Shown here: one piece after another, positions 29,520 through 39,135 of the stretch
How the letters are laid out: each line of letters opens with the position of its first letter
Numbering within the stretch: the stretch's first letter is position 1
Origin: a virus
Length of the DNA stretch: 47,185 nucleotides
Strand: one strand, 5' to 3'
IMG/VR virus record: IMGVR_UViG_3300010373_000012
Location: 1 to 47,185 of that record
The notes under the pieces: model-generated
What the model was told of the DNA's origin: nothing
The model's input: the letters and a program-made list of their open reading frames with translations, nothing else
The model's database searches: none
Program-made: the position numbers and the translations under genes

Positions 29520-30854
29520 ATGACGACTACCGTCACTCCCAACATCGTCAACGTCAACACGAAGATCACCGCCTCGCCGGCGCCTAACACCCTGCAGCAA
29601 TCCGGTGCCATCGTCTCGGCGGGCGCGACGACGCTGGCCTCGAATACCAGCAGCTTTTGCGGTTCGGTATCGCAGGTCGCATCCTTGCTGGTGGCTCCCT
29701 ATGCGATCACCTCGCTGGCATGGGCATCGAGCACGGTGACGGCGACCGTCGACGCGGCTGATCTGGAAGGCCTGGGCGTGGGCGATACCTTCGCCACCGT
29801 CATCAGTGGCGCCGTGCCTGCCGGATACAACGGCACGTTCGTCGCCACGGTAGCCTCGACCACGACGTTCACCTACGCTGTCAGCGCCAATCCCGGCTCC
29901 GAAACGTCACCCGGCACGTTCACTGGGCCGGAATCGTCGTACATCCTGGATGCGGCAACCACGTTTTTTGCGCAGGGCAGTTCGGTCGGGTTCTACCTGC
30001 TGGAGCTTGGCGTGGCGGCTTCGGATGTGGCGGGCGTGGCGGCCCTGTCCACCTATCTCACCACCTACACCACGCCGCAAGCGTTCTACGCCTACCTGGT
30101 TCCGCCTTATTGGGACGATTCCGCATCGACCCAGCTGGCGGCCCTGGCCCTGGCCTACAACGGACCCACGGCACAGACGTATTTCTTCGTCACGACCACC
30201 AGCGCGCACCTGTCCGCCTACGCCGGCAACAAGGCGGTTTTTGCCATCGTGCCATCGCCGACTCAGACGACGCAGGAAGTGCAAGTTGCTTCCCTGTTCT
30301 ACAACTGGATCGCCAACAATCCCGGCTCATCCAACCCGCTGGCGCCGATGCAGTTCCGGTTCCTGTATGGCGTGACGCCATGGGTTCGCGGTGCCAACAA
30401 CACCACGATCAACGCGATCCTTACCGGGTTCGGCAATATCGCACTCACGGGATCGGAAGGCGGAATATCCAATGCCTGCCTGTTCAAGGGCACCACCATG
30501 GACGGGGCACAATCCGCTTCATGGTTCGGCCTGGACTGGTTCCGCATCAACGTCAAGCAGCGTCTGGCGGCGGCCATCATCAACGGGTCGAACAGCAACC
30601 CGCCGCTGCTCTATGACCAGAACGGCATCAACACGCTGGAAGCTGTCGCCAATCAGGTGGGAAGCTCGGCGGTCGCCTTCGGATGCGCGCAATCGGTGAC
30701 CGTCTCGGCCGTCGATTTCAACACCTACGTCACGCAAAACCCCTCCGACTATGCGGCAGGCATCTACAACGGCCTGACCGCCACGATGACGCTGCAAAAC
30801 GGCTTCATGTCCATCACCGTGAATCTGGACGCCGTCCAGTTCGCCAGCGCGTAA
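29520..30854 (+). CDS. Contractile tail sheath protein (DUF3383 type)
   Basis: A 444-aa protein. The N-terminal part has a Thr/Ser-rich beta domain (PESSYILDAATTFFAQGSSV); the central FYAYLVPPYWDDSASTQLAA and the C-terminal DWFRINVKQRLAAAIINGSN, LLYDQNGINTLEAVANQVGS and NGFMSITVNLDAVQFASA match sheath proteins of Bcep781-like phages. It identifies the virion as a myovirus. The tube gene follows 10 nt later. Confidence 0.88.
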   Translation: MTTTVTPNIVNVNTKITASPAPNTLQQSGAIVSAGATTLASNTSSFCGSVSQVASLLVAPYAITSLAWASSTVTATVDAADLEGLGVGDTFATVISGAVPAGYNGTFVATVASTTTFTYAVSANPGSETSPGTFTGPESSYILDAATTFFAQGSSVGFYLLELGVAASDVAGVAALSTYLTTYTTPQAFYAYLVPPYWDDSASTQLAALALAYNGPTAQTYFFVTTTSAHLSAYAGNKAVFAIVPSPTQTTQEVQVASLFYNWIANNPGSSNPLAPMQFRFLYGVTPWVRGANNTTINAILTGFGNIALTGSEGGISNACLFKGTTMDGAQSASWFGLDWFRINVKQRLAAAIINGSNSNPPLLYDQNGINTLEAVANQVGSSAVAFGCAQSVTVSAVDFNTYVTQNPSDYAAGIYNGLTATMTLQNGFMSITVNLDAVQFASA

Positions 30855-30864
30855 GGAATCCACC

Positions 30865-31305
30865 ATGGCACTCAATCCTGTTACGCAAGGCACCCTGAAC
30901 CGACTTCGCGCCGCTGTCATCGTGCCAAGCTTCCCGAGCCTCAATGTGACCTCGCCTTACATGGGCAAGTCCTTCGTCCATGTCACCCCCAAGGGAAGGT
31001 TCAACAACCTGATCCCGACCGCAACAGGGGCGGTCACTTCCCCGGAACCGTATGTCGAGGCAGACATTACGTTCATGCTTCTGCGTACTCAATCGCTGGG
31101 GGCATCGTGGCGAAGCCAGTGGGAGCTGCAGTCCACCATCGGTCAGGTCAACGTGATCCCCGACTCCATCGCATGGGCATCGGTGACGTTGGATACCTGT
31201 GTGATCGGTGAAGTGGATTTCGGCGCCTACGATGGCACCGACCCGATGATCAAGGTGACGATGTCGGGGATCTACTACATCAACAGCGCGCTGTGGAGCG
31301 TCTGA
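30865..31305 (+). CDS. Tail tube protein (146 aa)
   Basis: Begins MALNPVTQGTLNRLRAAVIV and includes SPYMGKSFVHVTPKGRFNNL and SIAWASVTLDTCVIGEVDFG. Its length and place directly after the sheath match a myophage tube. The beta pattern fits a tube fold. Its TGA overlaps the ATG of the chaperone gene. Confidence 0.8.
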   Translation: MALNPVTQGTLNRLRAAVIVPSFPSLNVTSPYMGKSFVHVTPKGRFNNLIPTATGAVTSPEPYVEADITFMLLRTQSLGASWRSQWELQSTIGQVNVIPDSIAWASVTLDTCVIGEVDFGAYDGTDPMIKVTMSGIYYINSALWSV

Positions 31306-31862
31306 TGCGCATTGACGAGCAATTGCGCCTGGTGACGGCGGTGGAAGGAGATATCCGGGCCTACCATGTGCCGTTGCCCCGAGATGTATTCGAGGCAAAC
31401 TATCGCCTCCTTGCGTCGACCAAAGCGGCCATGATGGCCAAGGGCGCCGCCTTCATGGCGGATGCCGGGCCGCGTATCGCCACCCTCCTACTCAAGGACG
31501 AAGCGCGTGCCGATCGCGAAGATAGCGAAGCGGCGGTGACCAGCCTGTTGCAGGACATCCAGCGCCTTACCACCGTGCTGGTACCTACGCCCAACGGATG
31601 GGAGCAGTTGCCGGTACAGACGGCCATCACACGGCAGGCCATCGACGCGGAAAGCTGGGCAGAAGTGGAATCCTCCCTGCTTTTTTTTACATGTCACTCC
31701 TGCATGAGTCGACGCATGGAGAGAGCGGGCGTCATGAAGGCGCTAGCCTTGATCGTGGGGGGCGAGATTACCTCCTCTTCCATTACGGACTACCTCGCTT
31801 CTTTGCCGACGTCGACGGCAACTTCCGGCACCCAGAAACCGGCCTCATCGGTTCCTTCCTGA
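31305..31862 (+). CDS. Tail assembly chaperone, unshifted product (185 aa)
   Basis: Begins MRIDEQLRLVTAVEGDIRAY and has PLPRDVFEANYRLLASTKAA. Between tube and tape measure genes, this is the G-type tail chaperone. Read in frame, it continues past a run of eight T to a stop at 31862 with a Ser-rich end that looks less natural than the alternative -1 frame. The usual role is to bind tape measure during tail assembly. Confidence 0.8.
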   Translation: MRIDEQLRLVTAVEGDIRAYHVPLPRDVFEANYRLLASTKAAMMAKGAAFMADAGPRIATLLLKDEARADREDSEAAVTSLLQDIQRLTTVLVPTPNGWEQLPVQTAITRQAIDAESWAEVESSLLFFTCHSCMSRRMERAGVMKALALIVGGEITSSSITDYLASLPTSTATSGTQKPASSVPS

Positions 31863-31990
31863 ACGAGCTGATGGGTGAAACGTTTCCGTTGTTCGCCCAA
31901 GACTACGAGTTGCCCTGGTTGACGGCTTCGGAGTTTCGAAACCGCCATTTTTCGATGGCCTTGACGAAGATATTCAGCCGACATGCCTAA
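31305..31990 (+). CDS. Tail assembly chaperone, -1 frameshift fusion
   Basis: A -1 slip on TTTTTTT (31682-31688, codons T-TTT-TTT) gives ...SSLLFF then YMSLLHESTHG and a second domain with GGRDYLLFHYGLPRFFADVD, IGSFLNELMGETFPLFAQDY and PWLTASEFRNRHFSM, ending at 31990. The resulting fusion has about 228 residues. A GT-type product from a slippery run in this place is conserved in tailed phages. The stop overlaps the tape measure start by 8 nt. Confidence 0.8.
31682..31688 (+). promoter_or_regulatory. Slippery heptamer T_TTT_TTT for -1 frameshift
   Basis: It lies within a run of eight T (31681-31688) in the chaperone gene, positioned so that both P- and A-site codons are TTT before and after a -1 slip. 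The downstream frame stays open for another 300 nt. Transcript slippage is an alternative way to reach the same product. Confidence 0.8.
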
Positions 31991-33848
31991 CAAGCCGATT
32001 ATCACGATCCAGGTCAACGACGACCAGTTCAAGGCGTTTTCCGAACTGTTCGACAAACACCAGGAAAAGGTCCAGGCGCTGCCCAAGGATTGGGAGAAGA
32101 TCAGCGGCAGCGCGTCCGAAGGCTCCGAAGCGATGGCGGCGGCCATTGCCACGGTGACGACTGGGCTGATGGAAGCGGGCAAGCATGCCCACCTGTTGTC
32201 ATCGCACCTGCATTCCGCTTCCGAAGCTCAGCGTCAGTTCGGCGTGGCCTCGCGTCAGGGTGCCGTGCACATGCACAGCATGGCCAAGGACGCCAAGACG
32301 GTCGCCGATCGCGTGTTCGGCATCGGCAAGTTCCTGTTCAAGGTCGGCGTACTGGGCGGCGCGTCGGGGCTGCTGGGCGGCTTCGGCCTGGACAAGCTGG
32401 CGCAGAGTGCCGTCAGCAACCAGCGTGGCGCCCGCAGTTTAGGTCTTAGCACCGGGCAATACCGCGCCTTCGGCACGGACTTCGGCCGCTATGTCGACCC
32501 GTCCGCGCTGGAGAATATCGCCAACGCGAAGAACGACTATCTGGGGCGCATCTGGCTGCAGCGCGCTACCGGCATGAGCGCGGATGCTATCCAGTCGCAG
32601 GACGCCGGTACGCTGGCCGGCAGTCTCGCCATGAAGGCGCACGACTGGTGGGACAAGACCCCGGCCGCCCAGCGCACTAGCACGAACCTGCAGACCGCCG
32701 GCTTCACGGAACTGGGCTTCTCGCTGGACGACATGCGCCGGCTGGGGGCTGCATCCAAGGAAGAGCTGGCGCAGGCACAACGCCAATACCAGGCGGACAG
32801 CAAGCGTCTCAACATCACCGACCGCAGCACCGACGCCCTGTTCACCTTCCGGCGCGACTTGCTTCTCGCCGGACAGTCGCTGGAGACGGCGTTCAGTCGC
32901 CGACTGGCGCAGCTCGGGCCATCGTTGGGCGGCCTGATCACGGTGCTGGAGAAGGATGCGGAAATCCTGATCAACAAGATTTTCACCCCGCAGCATGTGC
33001 AGGCCATCGAGCACGGCGTCGATCAGTTCACGAAGTTCCTGGGGTCCGACGTATTCAAGAAGGACATGGACACCTTCCTTGGCGCATTGGACGCCGTCGC
33101 GAGCGCGTTGTGGAAGTTCGCCAAGTGGCTCGCGCCCAACTCGGGGCTGACTGATCCGAATGCCTCGCCTTCGTCTCCCGCGCCTATTGCTGCCCTGAAA
33201 CCGACCACGGAAGGCGTCAGGCAAGCTACTTGGGTCGCCGAAAAATACAACGACATCGTTTCCGGGAAGTCGCATCTTGCAGCCAAGGACAGCGTCATCG
33301 CTGGCTTACTGCGCTCCTATTCGGTGTCTCACGGGATTGAGCCGGCGTTGTTGCACGAATCGCCGCAATACAAGCGCGCTTTTTCGGAGCTTGAATCCGC
33401 GAATCGTCTGCCGGCGGGAATACTTTCAGCCCTTGGTGCGGCCGAGTCGGGATTCGACCCCAAGGCAAAATCCAACAAAGGTGCGCAAGGGTTGATGCAA
33501 CTCATGCCCGCCGTTTCCAAAGCGCTAGGCGTGCAGAATCCTTATGACCCCATGCAGTCCGCCATGGGCGGATCGGTGCTTTTCAAGCAACTACAGGGGC
33601 GGTATCACGGCGATCTGCGCAAGGAGATCGCGGCATGGAACTGGAATCCCCGATCGCTTGACGCCGATATCCGAAAAAATGGGGAGAACTGGGAAAACCA
33701 CGCGCCGAAGGAAACGCGGGATTTCATCGAACGCGTCATGCGCAATCTGGCGCAGATACAGCGTGAGCAGCCCATCAAGGTCGAAGTGCACGTCACCAAC
33801 AAAACCGGGACCAACGTGGCGGTTTCCGCCAACGCGGCGCGTCTGTAA
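31983..33848 (+). CDS. Tape measure protein with C-terminal transglycosylase (621 aa)
   Basis: The N-terminal part is helical (LFDKHQEKVQALPKDWEKIS). A hydrophobic Gly-rich stretch (FGIGKFLFKVGVLGGASGLL) lies at about residues 113-135. The C-terminus at about 475-590 is an SLT/lysozyme-like domain (GILSALGAAESGFDPKAKSN with catalytic Glu, then GLMQLMPAVSKALGV and AAWNWNP). It sets tail length and probably makes a local hole in peptidoglycan. At 621 residues it implies a short tail, roughly 90 nm by the usual 0.15 nm per residue. Confidence 0.9.
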   Translation: MPNKPIITIQVNDDQFKAFSELFDKHQEKVQALPKDWEKISGSASEGSEAMAAAIATVTTGLMEAGKHAHLLSSHLHSASEAQRQFGVASRQGAVHMHSMAKDAKTVADRVFGIGKFLFKVGVLGGASGLLGGFGLDKLAQSAVSNQRGARSLGLSTGQYRAFGTDFGRYVDPSALENIANAKNDYLGRIWLQRATGMSADAIQSQDAGTLAGSLAMKAHDWWDKTPAAQRTSTNLQTAGFTELGFSLDDMRRLGAASKEELAQAQRQYQADSKRLNITDRSTDALFTFRRDLLLAGQSLETAFSRRLAQLGPSLGGLITVLEKDAEILINKIFTPQHVQAIEHGVDQFTKFLGSDVFKKDMDTFLGALDAVASALWKFAKWLAPNSGLTDPNASPSSPAPIAALKPTTEGVRQATWVAEKYNDIVSGKSHLAAKDSVIAGLLRSYSVSHGIEPALLHESPQYKRAFSELESANRLPAGILSALGAAESGFDPKAKSNKGAQGLMQLMPAVSKALGVQNPYDPMQSAMGGSVLFKQLQGRYHGDLRKEIAAWNWNPRSLDADIRKNGENWENHAPKETRDFIERVMRNLAQIQREQPIKVEVHVTNKTGTNVAVSANAARL

Positions 33849-34603
33849 TGGCCAATAACATCATCGCCAATGCTGGACGCTTGGCCTACGATCTGGCGTT
33901 CCAGATATCGCCCATCGTGTTGGTGGGCGGGATCGCTTCATCGAGCATCGGCAATGCATTGCCGATCATCGCGTTGCTGGGTCAGTCTCTGGGGCTTTTG
34001 CAGGGTATCGTCAGCAGCGGCATCAATGATCAAGACCCATTCGCGCGATTCGTGCCCATCCCGGGCGGAACGCTGGTCAATAACACTATCGGCACGTATC
34101 CCTTCGCGAATCAGACGGTTGCCGCCAACGCCGTGATCCAGCAGCCGTTGAACATCTCGCTGCAGATGATCGCGCCAGTCAAGGATCTAGGCGGCTACTA
34201 CACGAAACTGGCGATCCTGACGGCGTTGCAAGGAAGCCTCCAGACGCACAGCGCGCAAGGCGGCACCTTCACCATTGCCACGCCAGCCTATCTCTACACA
34301 AATTGCCTGATGACGGCGATGACGGACATTACCTCGGGCGATACGCGGCAACAGCAAGTGTTGTTTCAACTCGACTTCACGCAGCCCTTGATCACCCAGC
34401 AATCCGCAGCGAATGCCTTGTCGGCCTTCATGAACAAGCTTTCTGGCGGTGGCATCCTGACGTCGTCCGCTCCCTCCAGTGCGAGCGCATTGGGCGGTAG
34501 CGCCGCGCAGGGTGCCGCTGGCGCGCTTTCCGGGTCGCCGGCAGGGATCATTACCTATCCACTCGGCGCGCAGCCGACAGCGCCACTTCTGGGGGCCGGG
34601 TGA
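33848..34603 (+). CDS. Tail/baseplate protein (251 aa)
   Basis: Begins MANNIIANAGRLAYDLAFQI with a hydrophobic N-terminal third (PIVLVGGIASSSIGNALPII), then TIGTYPFANQTVAANAVIQQ and CLMTAMTDITSGDTRQQQVL. This order appears in the baseplate start of Bcep781-like phages after the tape measure; exact role unknown. The C-terminal Ser/Ala/Gly-rich tail looks unstructured. Confidence 0.7.
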   Translation: MANNIIANAGRLAYDLAFQISPIVLVGGIASSSIGNALPIIALLGQSLGLLQGIVSSGINDQDPFARFVPIPGGTLVNNTIGTYPFANQTVAANAVIQQPLNISLQMIAPVKDLGGYYTKLAILTALQGSLQTHSAQGGTFTIATPAYLYTNCLMTAMTDITSGDTRQQQVLFQLDFTQPLITQQSAANALSAFMNKLSGGGILTSSAPSSASALGGSAAQGAAGALSGSPAGIITYPLGAQPTAPLLGAG

Positions 34604-34881
34604 TGACGACGCTTATTCCTTTTCAACCTAACGGCAAGGTGCTGCCGCCTTTTCAGACGACCTTGATGCTGGACGGGCAATCCGTTGGCGCGCAGGCGCA
34701 ATGGAGCATGGCAGCCCAGCGCTGGTATCTGATCCTGATCGACAGCCAGGGTAACCGCCTCTGGACCGGCCCGATGGTGGGTTCCTCGCTTGATTTCGAC
34801 ATTCCCTTGGCACCGGGAATTTTCACCACCTCCACGCTGATCTATCGCGCACCGACCGGAAACCTGGAAGTTTCTCCGTGA
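34600..34881 (+). CDS. Baseplate plug-like protein (93 aa)
   Basis: Contains PFQTTLMLDGQSVGAQAQWS and QRWYLILIDSQGNRLWTGPM. The 'LDG..Y/Q..W....RWYL.I.D..G' pattern is characteristic of small baseplate plug proteins (DUF6983-like) in contractile phages. It lies between the first baseplate gene and the hub, with overlaps on both sides. Confidence 0.75.
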   Translation: MMTTLIPFQPNGKVLPPFQTTLMLDGQSVGAQAQWSMAAQRWYLILIDSQGNRLWTGPMVGSSLDFDIPLAPGIFTTSTLIYRAPTGNLEVSP

Positions 34882-35846
34882 GGTATTACGACATCGCCAT
34901 CATCCCCCCGTCCGGAGGCAAGCCTTCGCTCACCTTCCAGTCGCACCCGCAGGGCCAGTTCAACGCGTCGGCACTGGATATCGAGTTCGACCTGCCAGTG
35001 ACGCAGGCGGGTATTCCGATCGGTGGCCAGACGATCACGATCCACGGCATCTCGCTGGACAACCTGAGCCAGGCGCAGCAGTTCGCCGGCCAGAACCTGA
35101 CCATGAAAGGGGGTATGCAAGCCGGGTTGCCGCTGAACAACCCGGCGCAAGCGGGCCTGATCGTGCAGGCGCAGATTTTCCAGTCCTACGCCAACTGGGT
35201 CGGGACGGACATGACGCTGGACTTCATGCTGTACGCGCCGATCTACACGACAGACAACCCGGGCAACCTGGTGTTGGACTGGCAGCCGGGCATGTCGCTG
35301 GCTACGGCGCTCAAGAACACGTTCAACGTCGCCTATCCGAACATCCCCGTGCAGATGAACATCGGCGATCAGTACGTGCCATCGACGGGGCGGCCGCATT
35401 TCGCCGGCACGCTGGACGAAATGGCGCAGTACGTCGCCGACACCACGCAGGGGCTTTTCAAGCAGACCGTCCATATCGCGATGCAGACCGGCCAACTGCT
35501 GGTTTACGACACCACGACGTACAAGCCGTCCCCCGTGCAGCTGGTGTTCACCGACCTGATCGGCCAACCGACGTGGATTGAACCGGGAACAATGCAGATC
35601 AAGACCGTCATGCGCGCGGATCTGCAAATTGGATCGCTGTTGCGCATGCCGCAGGGCATGCAAAACGTGCCGGGATTCGTTACTACGCAGTCTGGATCGC
35701 TACCGTCGAGCATGAAATATCAGTCCACGTTTCAAGGTCAATTTCAAGTGATCGCCCTTCGCCATCTCGGACATTTCAGGTCTAGCGATGCCGGGGACTG
35801 GTGCACCGTGTTCAACGTCATCCCGGATTCCGCCAGTGGCGCATAA
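34878..35846 (+). CDS. Baseplate hub protein (322 aa)
   Basis: GTG start (GTGA overlap). The chain reads IAIIPPSGGKPSLTFQSHPQ, ITIHGISLDNLSQAQQFAGQ, MKGGMQAGLPLNNPAQAGLI and LRMPQGMQNVPGFVTTQSGS, matching the hub protein group of such myophages, which shape the centre of the baseplate around the tube. Its end overlaps the GTG of the spike gene. Confidence 0.75.
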   Translation: MRYYDIAIIPPSGGKPSLTFQSHPQGQFNASALDIEFDLPVTQAGIPIGGQTITIHGISLDNLSQAQQFAGQNLTMKGGMQAGLPLNNPAQAGLIVQAQIFQSYANWVGTDMTLDFMLYAPIYTTDNPGNLVLDWQPGMSLATALKNTFNVAYPNIPVQMNIGDQYVPSTGRPHFAGTLDEMAQYVADTTQGLFKQTVHIAMQTGQLLVYDTTTYKPSPVQLVFTDLIGQPTWIEPGTMQIKTVMRADLQIGSLLRMPQGMQNVPGFVTTQSGSLPSSMKYQSTFQGQFQVIALRHLGHFRSSDAGDWCTVFNVIPDSASGA

Positions 35847-36480
35847 CTACGACAAGTTATGGGTTCAGCAGACCCTGAATGAAGGCGCGACGCGACGTGC
35901 GCAACAGATGGTTCAGCGCCTGGGTCGAGCGCTTCCGTGCCGGGTTACCGCCATCTATGGCGCGCTGGTTACCGTGTCTTTCGAGATGGACTCGGCACCT
36001 TACACCTTGCCACAGATCACCATCCCCAAGGCAGAAAGCAACTGGATACGGATGCCGACGCAAGTCGGGGACTTGGGCGTCACCATGCCGGCCGATGTTT
36101 ATCTTGACGGGATCACGGGACAGGGCGGAACGGCCAACCTGACGCAGCCCGGCAATCTTGCCGCTCTGGTCTTTGTTCCCGTCAGCAGCAAATCCTCTGC
36201 GCCGTCCAATGGCAACGCCGCCATTGTTCAGGGTCCGGAAGGAGTCATCGCGCAGACGACGCAAGGCACCACAAGCAGCGCCGTCATCAATCAGAGCGGA
36301 ACCACGCTTACTTTCGGATCAACCACCATCGTCATGAACAGTTCAAGCATCACGCTGACCGCAGGCGGAATCAGCTTGGTCATCAATGGATCGGGCATCA
36401 CGCTGGACGGAAAACTGTGGGAGGCCCATAAGCATAGTGGCGTCCTTCCCGGCGGTGGCACGTCGGGGCCGCCGGTATGA
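35836..36480 (+). CDS. Baseplate spike (gpV/Gp138-like, 214 aa)
   Basis: GTG start at 35836 inside the hub end. An N-terminal OB-like part (RALPCRVTAIYGALVTVSFE; KAESNWIRMPTQVGDLGVTM) resembles Gp138 N. Then short repeats (SGTTLTFGSTTIVMNSSSIT; GISLVINGSGITLDGK) predict a trimeric beta-helix, ending with HKHSGVLPGGG, typical of the metal-binding spike tip (HxH). It pierces the outer membrane on contraction. Confidence 0.85.
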   Translation: MAHNYDKLWVQQTLNEGATRRAQQMVQRLGRALPCRVTAIYGALVTVSFEMDSAPYTLPQITIPKAESNWIRMPTQVGDLGVTMPADVYLDGITGQGGTANLTQPGNLAALVFVPVSSKSSAPSNGNAAIVQGPEGVIAQTTQGTTSSAVINQSGTTLTFGSTTIVMNSSSITLTAGGISLVINGSGITLDGKLWEAHKHSGVLPGGGTSGPPV

Positions 36481-36824
36481 GGACCTACGGCCGCATCTAC
36501 GACGAAAATGGAAACCCGACATGGATCGAGGTTACGACAGACGCCAATGGCCTGAACGACGCGGTTTATCTCACGTCATTGGTGCAGGCCATCAAGCTGA
36601 ATCTGGGCGAATCGCCGTTCTATGCAAACGTCGGCATCCCGCAATATCAGACCGTCGTGACCCAGGTGCTTCCCGATTACTACATGTTGCAGATGCAGGC
36701 GCTTTATGCGCCTTTTTTTGCGTCTCTGATCGTCAATCGGCTCGCCTCATCCAACCCTCCTACCTATCAAGTCACCGCCATTACGCATAGCGGCGCCTTG
36801 CTCACCACGGCGATTGCCACATGA
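36477..36824 (+). CDS. Baseplate wedge protein, gp25-like (115 aa)
   Basis: Includes VYLTSLVQAIKLNLGESPFY and ANVGIPQYQTVVTQVLPDYY. A 'lxL..GE.p...n.GiP' motif is common to gp25-like/LysM-less wedge proteins of contractile systems. It lies between spike and J-like genes and overlaps both by 4 nt. Confidence 0.8.
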   Translation: MRTYGRIYDENGNPTWIEVTTDANGLNDAVYLTSLVQAIKLNLGESPFYANVGIPQYQTVVTQVLPDYYMLQMQALYAPFFASLIVNRLASSNPPTYQVTAITHSGALLTTAIAT

Positions 36825-38245
36825 CCCTGATTCCTGGAACGCCCATCCCTGTCGTCATCGACGCCAATGGCCCCGTGGCAACACCAGCGGCGACTCTTCG
36901 ACAAGACATCCTGAATGCCGTTGCGTCCACCAATCCAGGCTATACCGCCAATCTCCCCGGCTCACTGGTTGAGGACATCCTTTCCACGGACACCTCGTCC
37001 CTGGCGATGATCGACCAAGCGCGCGTGGATGCGATCAATTCGGTATCCCCCTACGGCGCCAATGTCGCCGTACTCAATCAACTGGGCGTTCAATTCGGGC
37101 TTTCCTTGGGCGCGCCGTCGAACGCTTCCGTCCTGGTGGTGTTCACGGGATCGGCCGGATATGTGCTGTCGCCGGGATTCCTGGTAAGCGACGGTACGCA
37201 TCAATATGCGCTGCAAGACGGCGGAGTCATTCCAACGTCCGGAGTCAGTTCGCCACTCTTTGCCGTCTGCACGGTAAGCGACAGTTTCGCCATTCCGGCT
37301 AACACGGTGACGCAAATCGTTACCTCGGTCGACGCGGCCTACACCATGGCGGTGAACAACCCCCAAGCGGGAACCCCGACGGAATCTGCCGAAAGCGTCG
37401 AAAGCTACCGATCGCGGATATTGCAAGCCGGCCGCGTGGCGTCCGTGGGAACGCCTGCCTACCTGTTGACTTTGCTGCAGGCCATCATTGGCGTCCAGTC
37501 GAATCGCGTCTCCATCAACCAGGTTTCTGGAGGCTGGCAGGTCATTTGCGGCGGCGGCGATCCCTATCAGGTAGGGCTTGCCATGTTGCAGGGCGCGGGT
37601 GACATCGCGCTCCTGACCGGATCGCAACTGGCGATTACCGGCATGACGAACGCCAATCCCGTCGTGGTGACAACGAATCTCAATCACGGCTATGCAGTAG
37701 GTCAGACGGTTGTTGTCAAGGGAGCGACACCCAGCGGATTCAACGTGACCTACACCATCGCCTCGGTGACGGCCAAGACGTTCACGACAACCACAAACGG
37801 AAGTGGATTCGGCACCTATACGGGCGGCGCGAAGCTTACGCCGAATCCTAGAAACGTAGGCGTGTCGATTTTCCAGAATCCCAACATCTACAACCTGACC
37901 TACGTCAACCCTCCGGCCCAAGTTGTCTTGATGTCGGTCCTGTGGAATACCACGCTTCCCAATTTCACGGCTGGCGCATCGGTCAACCAATCGGCCGCCC
38001 CGGCGCTGCAGTCCTACATCAACAGCATCGTGGTCGGTCAGCCGATCAATATGCTGGAAATGACGGCCGTCTTTCAAGAGGCCACCAGCGACATCATCGA
38101 CGCAATCAATATCACGACGCTTACATTCACCGTGACCATCAACGGTGTCGTCACCTCGCCCTCGGCAGGGACCAGCATCATCACCAGTGACCCGGAAAGC
38201 TATTTCAGCGCGTCGGCGACGGCCGTCACGGTGTCGCAAGCATGA
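36821..38245 (+). CDS. Baseplate J-like protein (474 aa)
   Basis: Early segment LPGSLVEDILSTDTSSLAMI, then GVQFGLSLGAPSNASVLVVF and ESAESVESYRSRILQAGRVA followed by VGTPAYLLTLLQAIIGVQSN match baseplate assembly J proteins (T4 gp6-like wedge). An additional immunoglobulin-like insert (about 270-345, GMTNANPVVVTTNLNHGYAV) is present. It links hub to fibres. Start overlaps the gp25-like stop. Confidence 0.88.
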   Translation: MTLIPGTPIPVVIDANGPVATPAATLRQDILNAVASTNPGYTANLPGSLVEDILSTDTSSLAMIDQARVDAINSVSPYGANVAVLNQLGVQFGLSLGAPSNASVLVVFTGSAGYVLSPGFLVSDGTHQYALQDGGVIPTSGVSSPLFAVCTVSDSFAIPANTVTQIVTSVDAAYTMAVNNPQAGTPTESAESVESYRSRILQAGRVASVGTPAYLLTLLQAIIGVQSNRVSINQVSGGWQVICGGGDPYQVGLAMLQGAGDIALLTGSQLAITGMTNANPVVVTTNLNHGYAVGQTVVVKGATPSGFNVTYTIASVTAKTFTTTTNGSGFGTYTGGAKLTPNPRNVGVSIFQNPNIYNLTYVNPPAQVVLMSVLWNTTLPNFTAGASVNQSAAPALQSYINSIVVGQPINMLEMTAVFQEATSDIIDAINITTLTFTVTINGVVTSPSAGTSIITSDPESYFSASATAVTVSQA

Positions 38246-39135
38246 ACGAGTCGTTTTCTTCGCCGCCGCTGCTGGACGTATCGCCCTCGTATCTGTACGC
38301 GGAATATGCGGACGATGCTGACCTGCAGGCTTTCGTGGCGGCATACAACAGCTACGCGCAAGGATACCTTGACTGGTTCAATGGGACGCCACTGGGGGTC
38401 TACAACAACGCCACGATAAGCGGCGCGCTGCTTGATTGGGTCGGCATTGGACTGTACGGCATTCCTCGTCCTGTGCTTTCCACGCAAACCTCGTCACTGA
38501 CGGCCGGTTACAACACGGTCCCGTACAACACCATCGCCTACAATGCGCTGATTTACTCTTCCAGCGGTACGTCCTACATCGCAAGCGATTCGCTGTATCG
38601 GCGAGTTCTGACGTGGCACCTCTACCGTGGCGATGGTCAGGTTTTCAATCTTCAATGGCTCAAGAACCGCATTGCGCGATTCTTGAGCCCGACGCCTTTT
38701 GCGCCATCTGCCATCCTTGATGCGCAGCCGAGCATTGATGTACTTGGAACAACGTTCTATGTCTTGCTCGCGCCAAGCACGGACGTTACCAATTTCCATC
38801 TGTGCTATGGGAATGAGTCTCTGGCATTCCCGTTCCTTTACACGCTGAACATCGCCACCGACGCATTTACCAATGCTTCCGGCGTGCTTCACATGGATGT
38901 GGCCAACGGATATCCGACGTCCTCTTCCGGGTTGTCCGCTGGGGCCGTCTGGTACAACAGCGGAAGCATCCAGGTTGTTTCTGGCATCACGCCCGATGCG
39001 TCAGCCGCCCCTTTGTTTTATGCCACGACGTCACCGGCCTATTTGCTGGCGCTTGGCGGTGGAAATCTTCCGCTCTCCAATCCGTCCAATACCGGCCAGC
39101 TCTGGAACAACGCTGGACAGATCGCCATTTCATAA
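38242..39135 (+). CDS. Tail protein, P2 I-like (DUF2612 type, 297 aa)
   Basis: Contains DADLQAFVAAYNSYAQGYLD followed by ALLDWVGIGLYGIPRPVLS and YLRVLTWHLYRGD-type sequence (SDSLYRRVLTWHLYRGDGQV), then LQWLKNRIARFL. These match DUF2612 tail proteins, the functional equivalents of P2 gpI, which connect baseplate wedge to fibres. The C-terminal third is beta-rich. It follows J with a 4-nt overlap. Confidence 0.82.
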   Translation: MNESFSSPPLLDVSPSYLYAEYADDADLQAFVAAYNSYAQGYLDWFNGTPLGVYNNATISGALLDWVGIGLYGIPRPVLSTQTSSLTAGYNTVPYNTIAYNALIYSSSGTSYIASDSLYRRVLTWHLYRGDGQVFNLQWLKNRIARFLSPTPFAPSAILDAQPSIDVLGTTFYVLLAPSTDVTNFHLCYGNESLAFPFLYTLNIATDAFTNASGVLHMDVANGYPTSSSGLSAGAVWYNSGSIQVVSGITPDASAAPLFYATTSPAYLLALGGGNLPLSNPSNTGQLWNNAGQIAIS

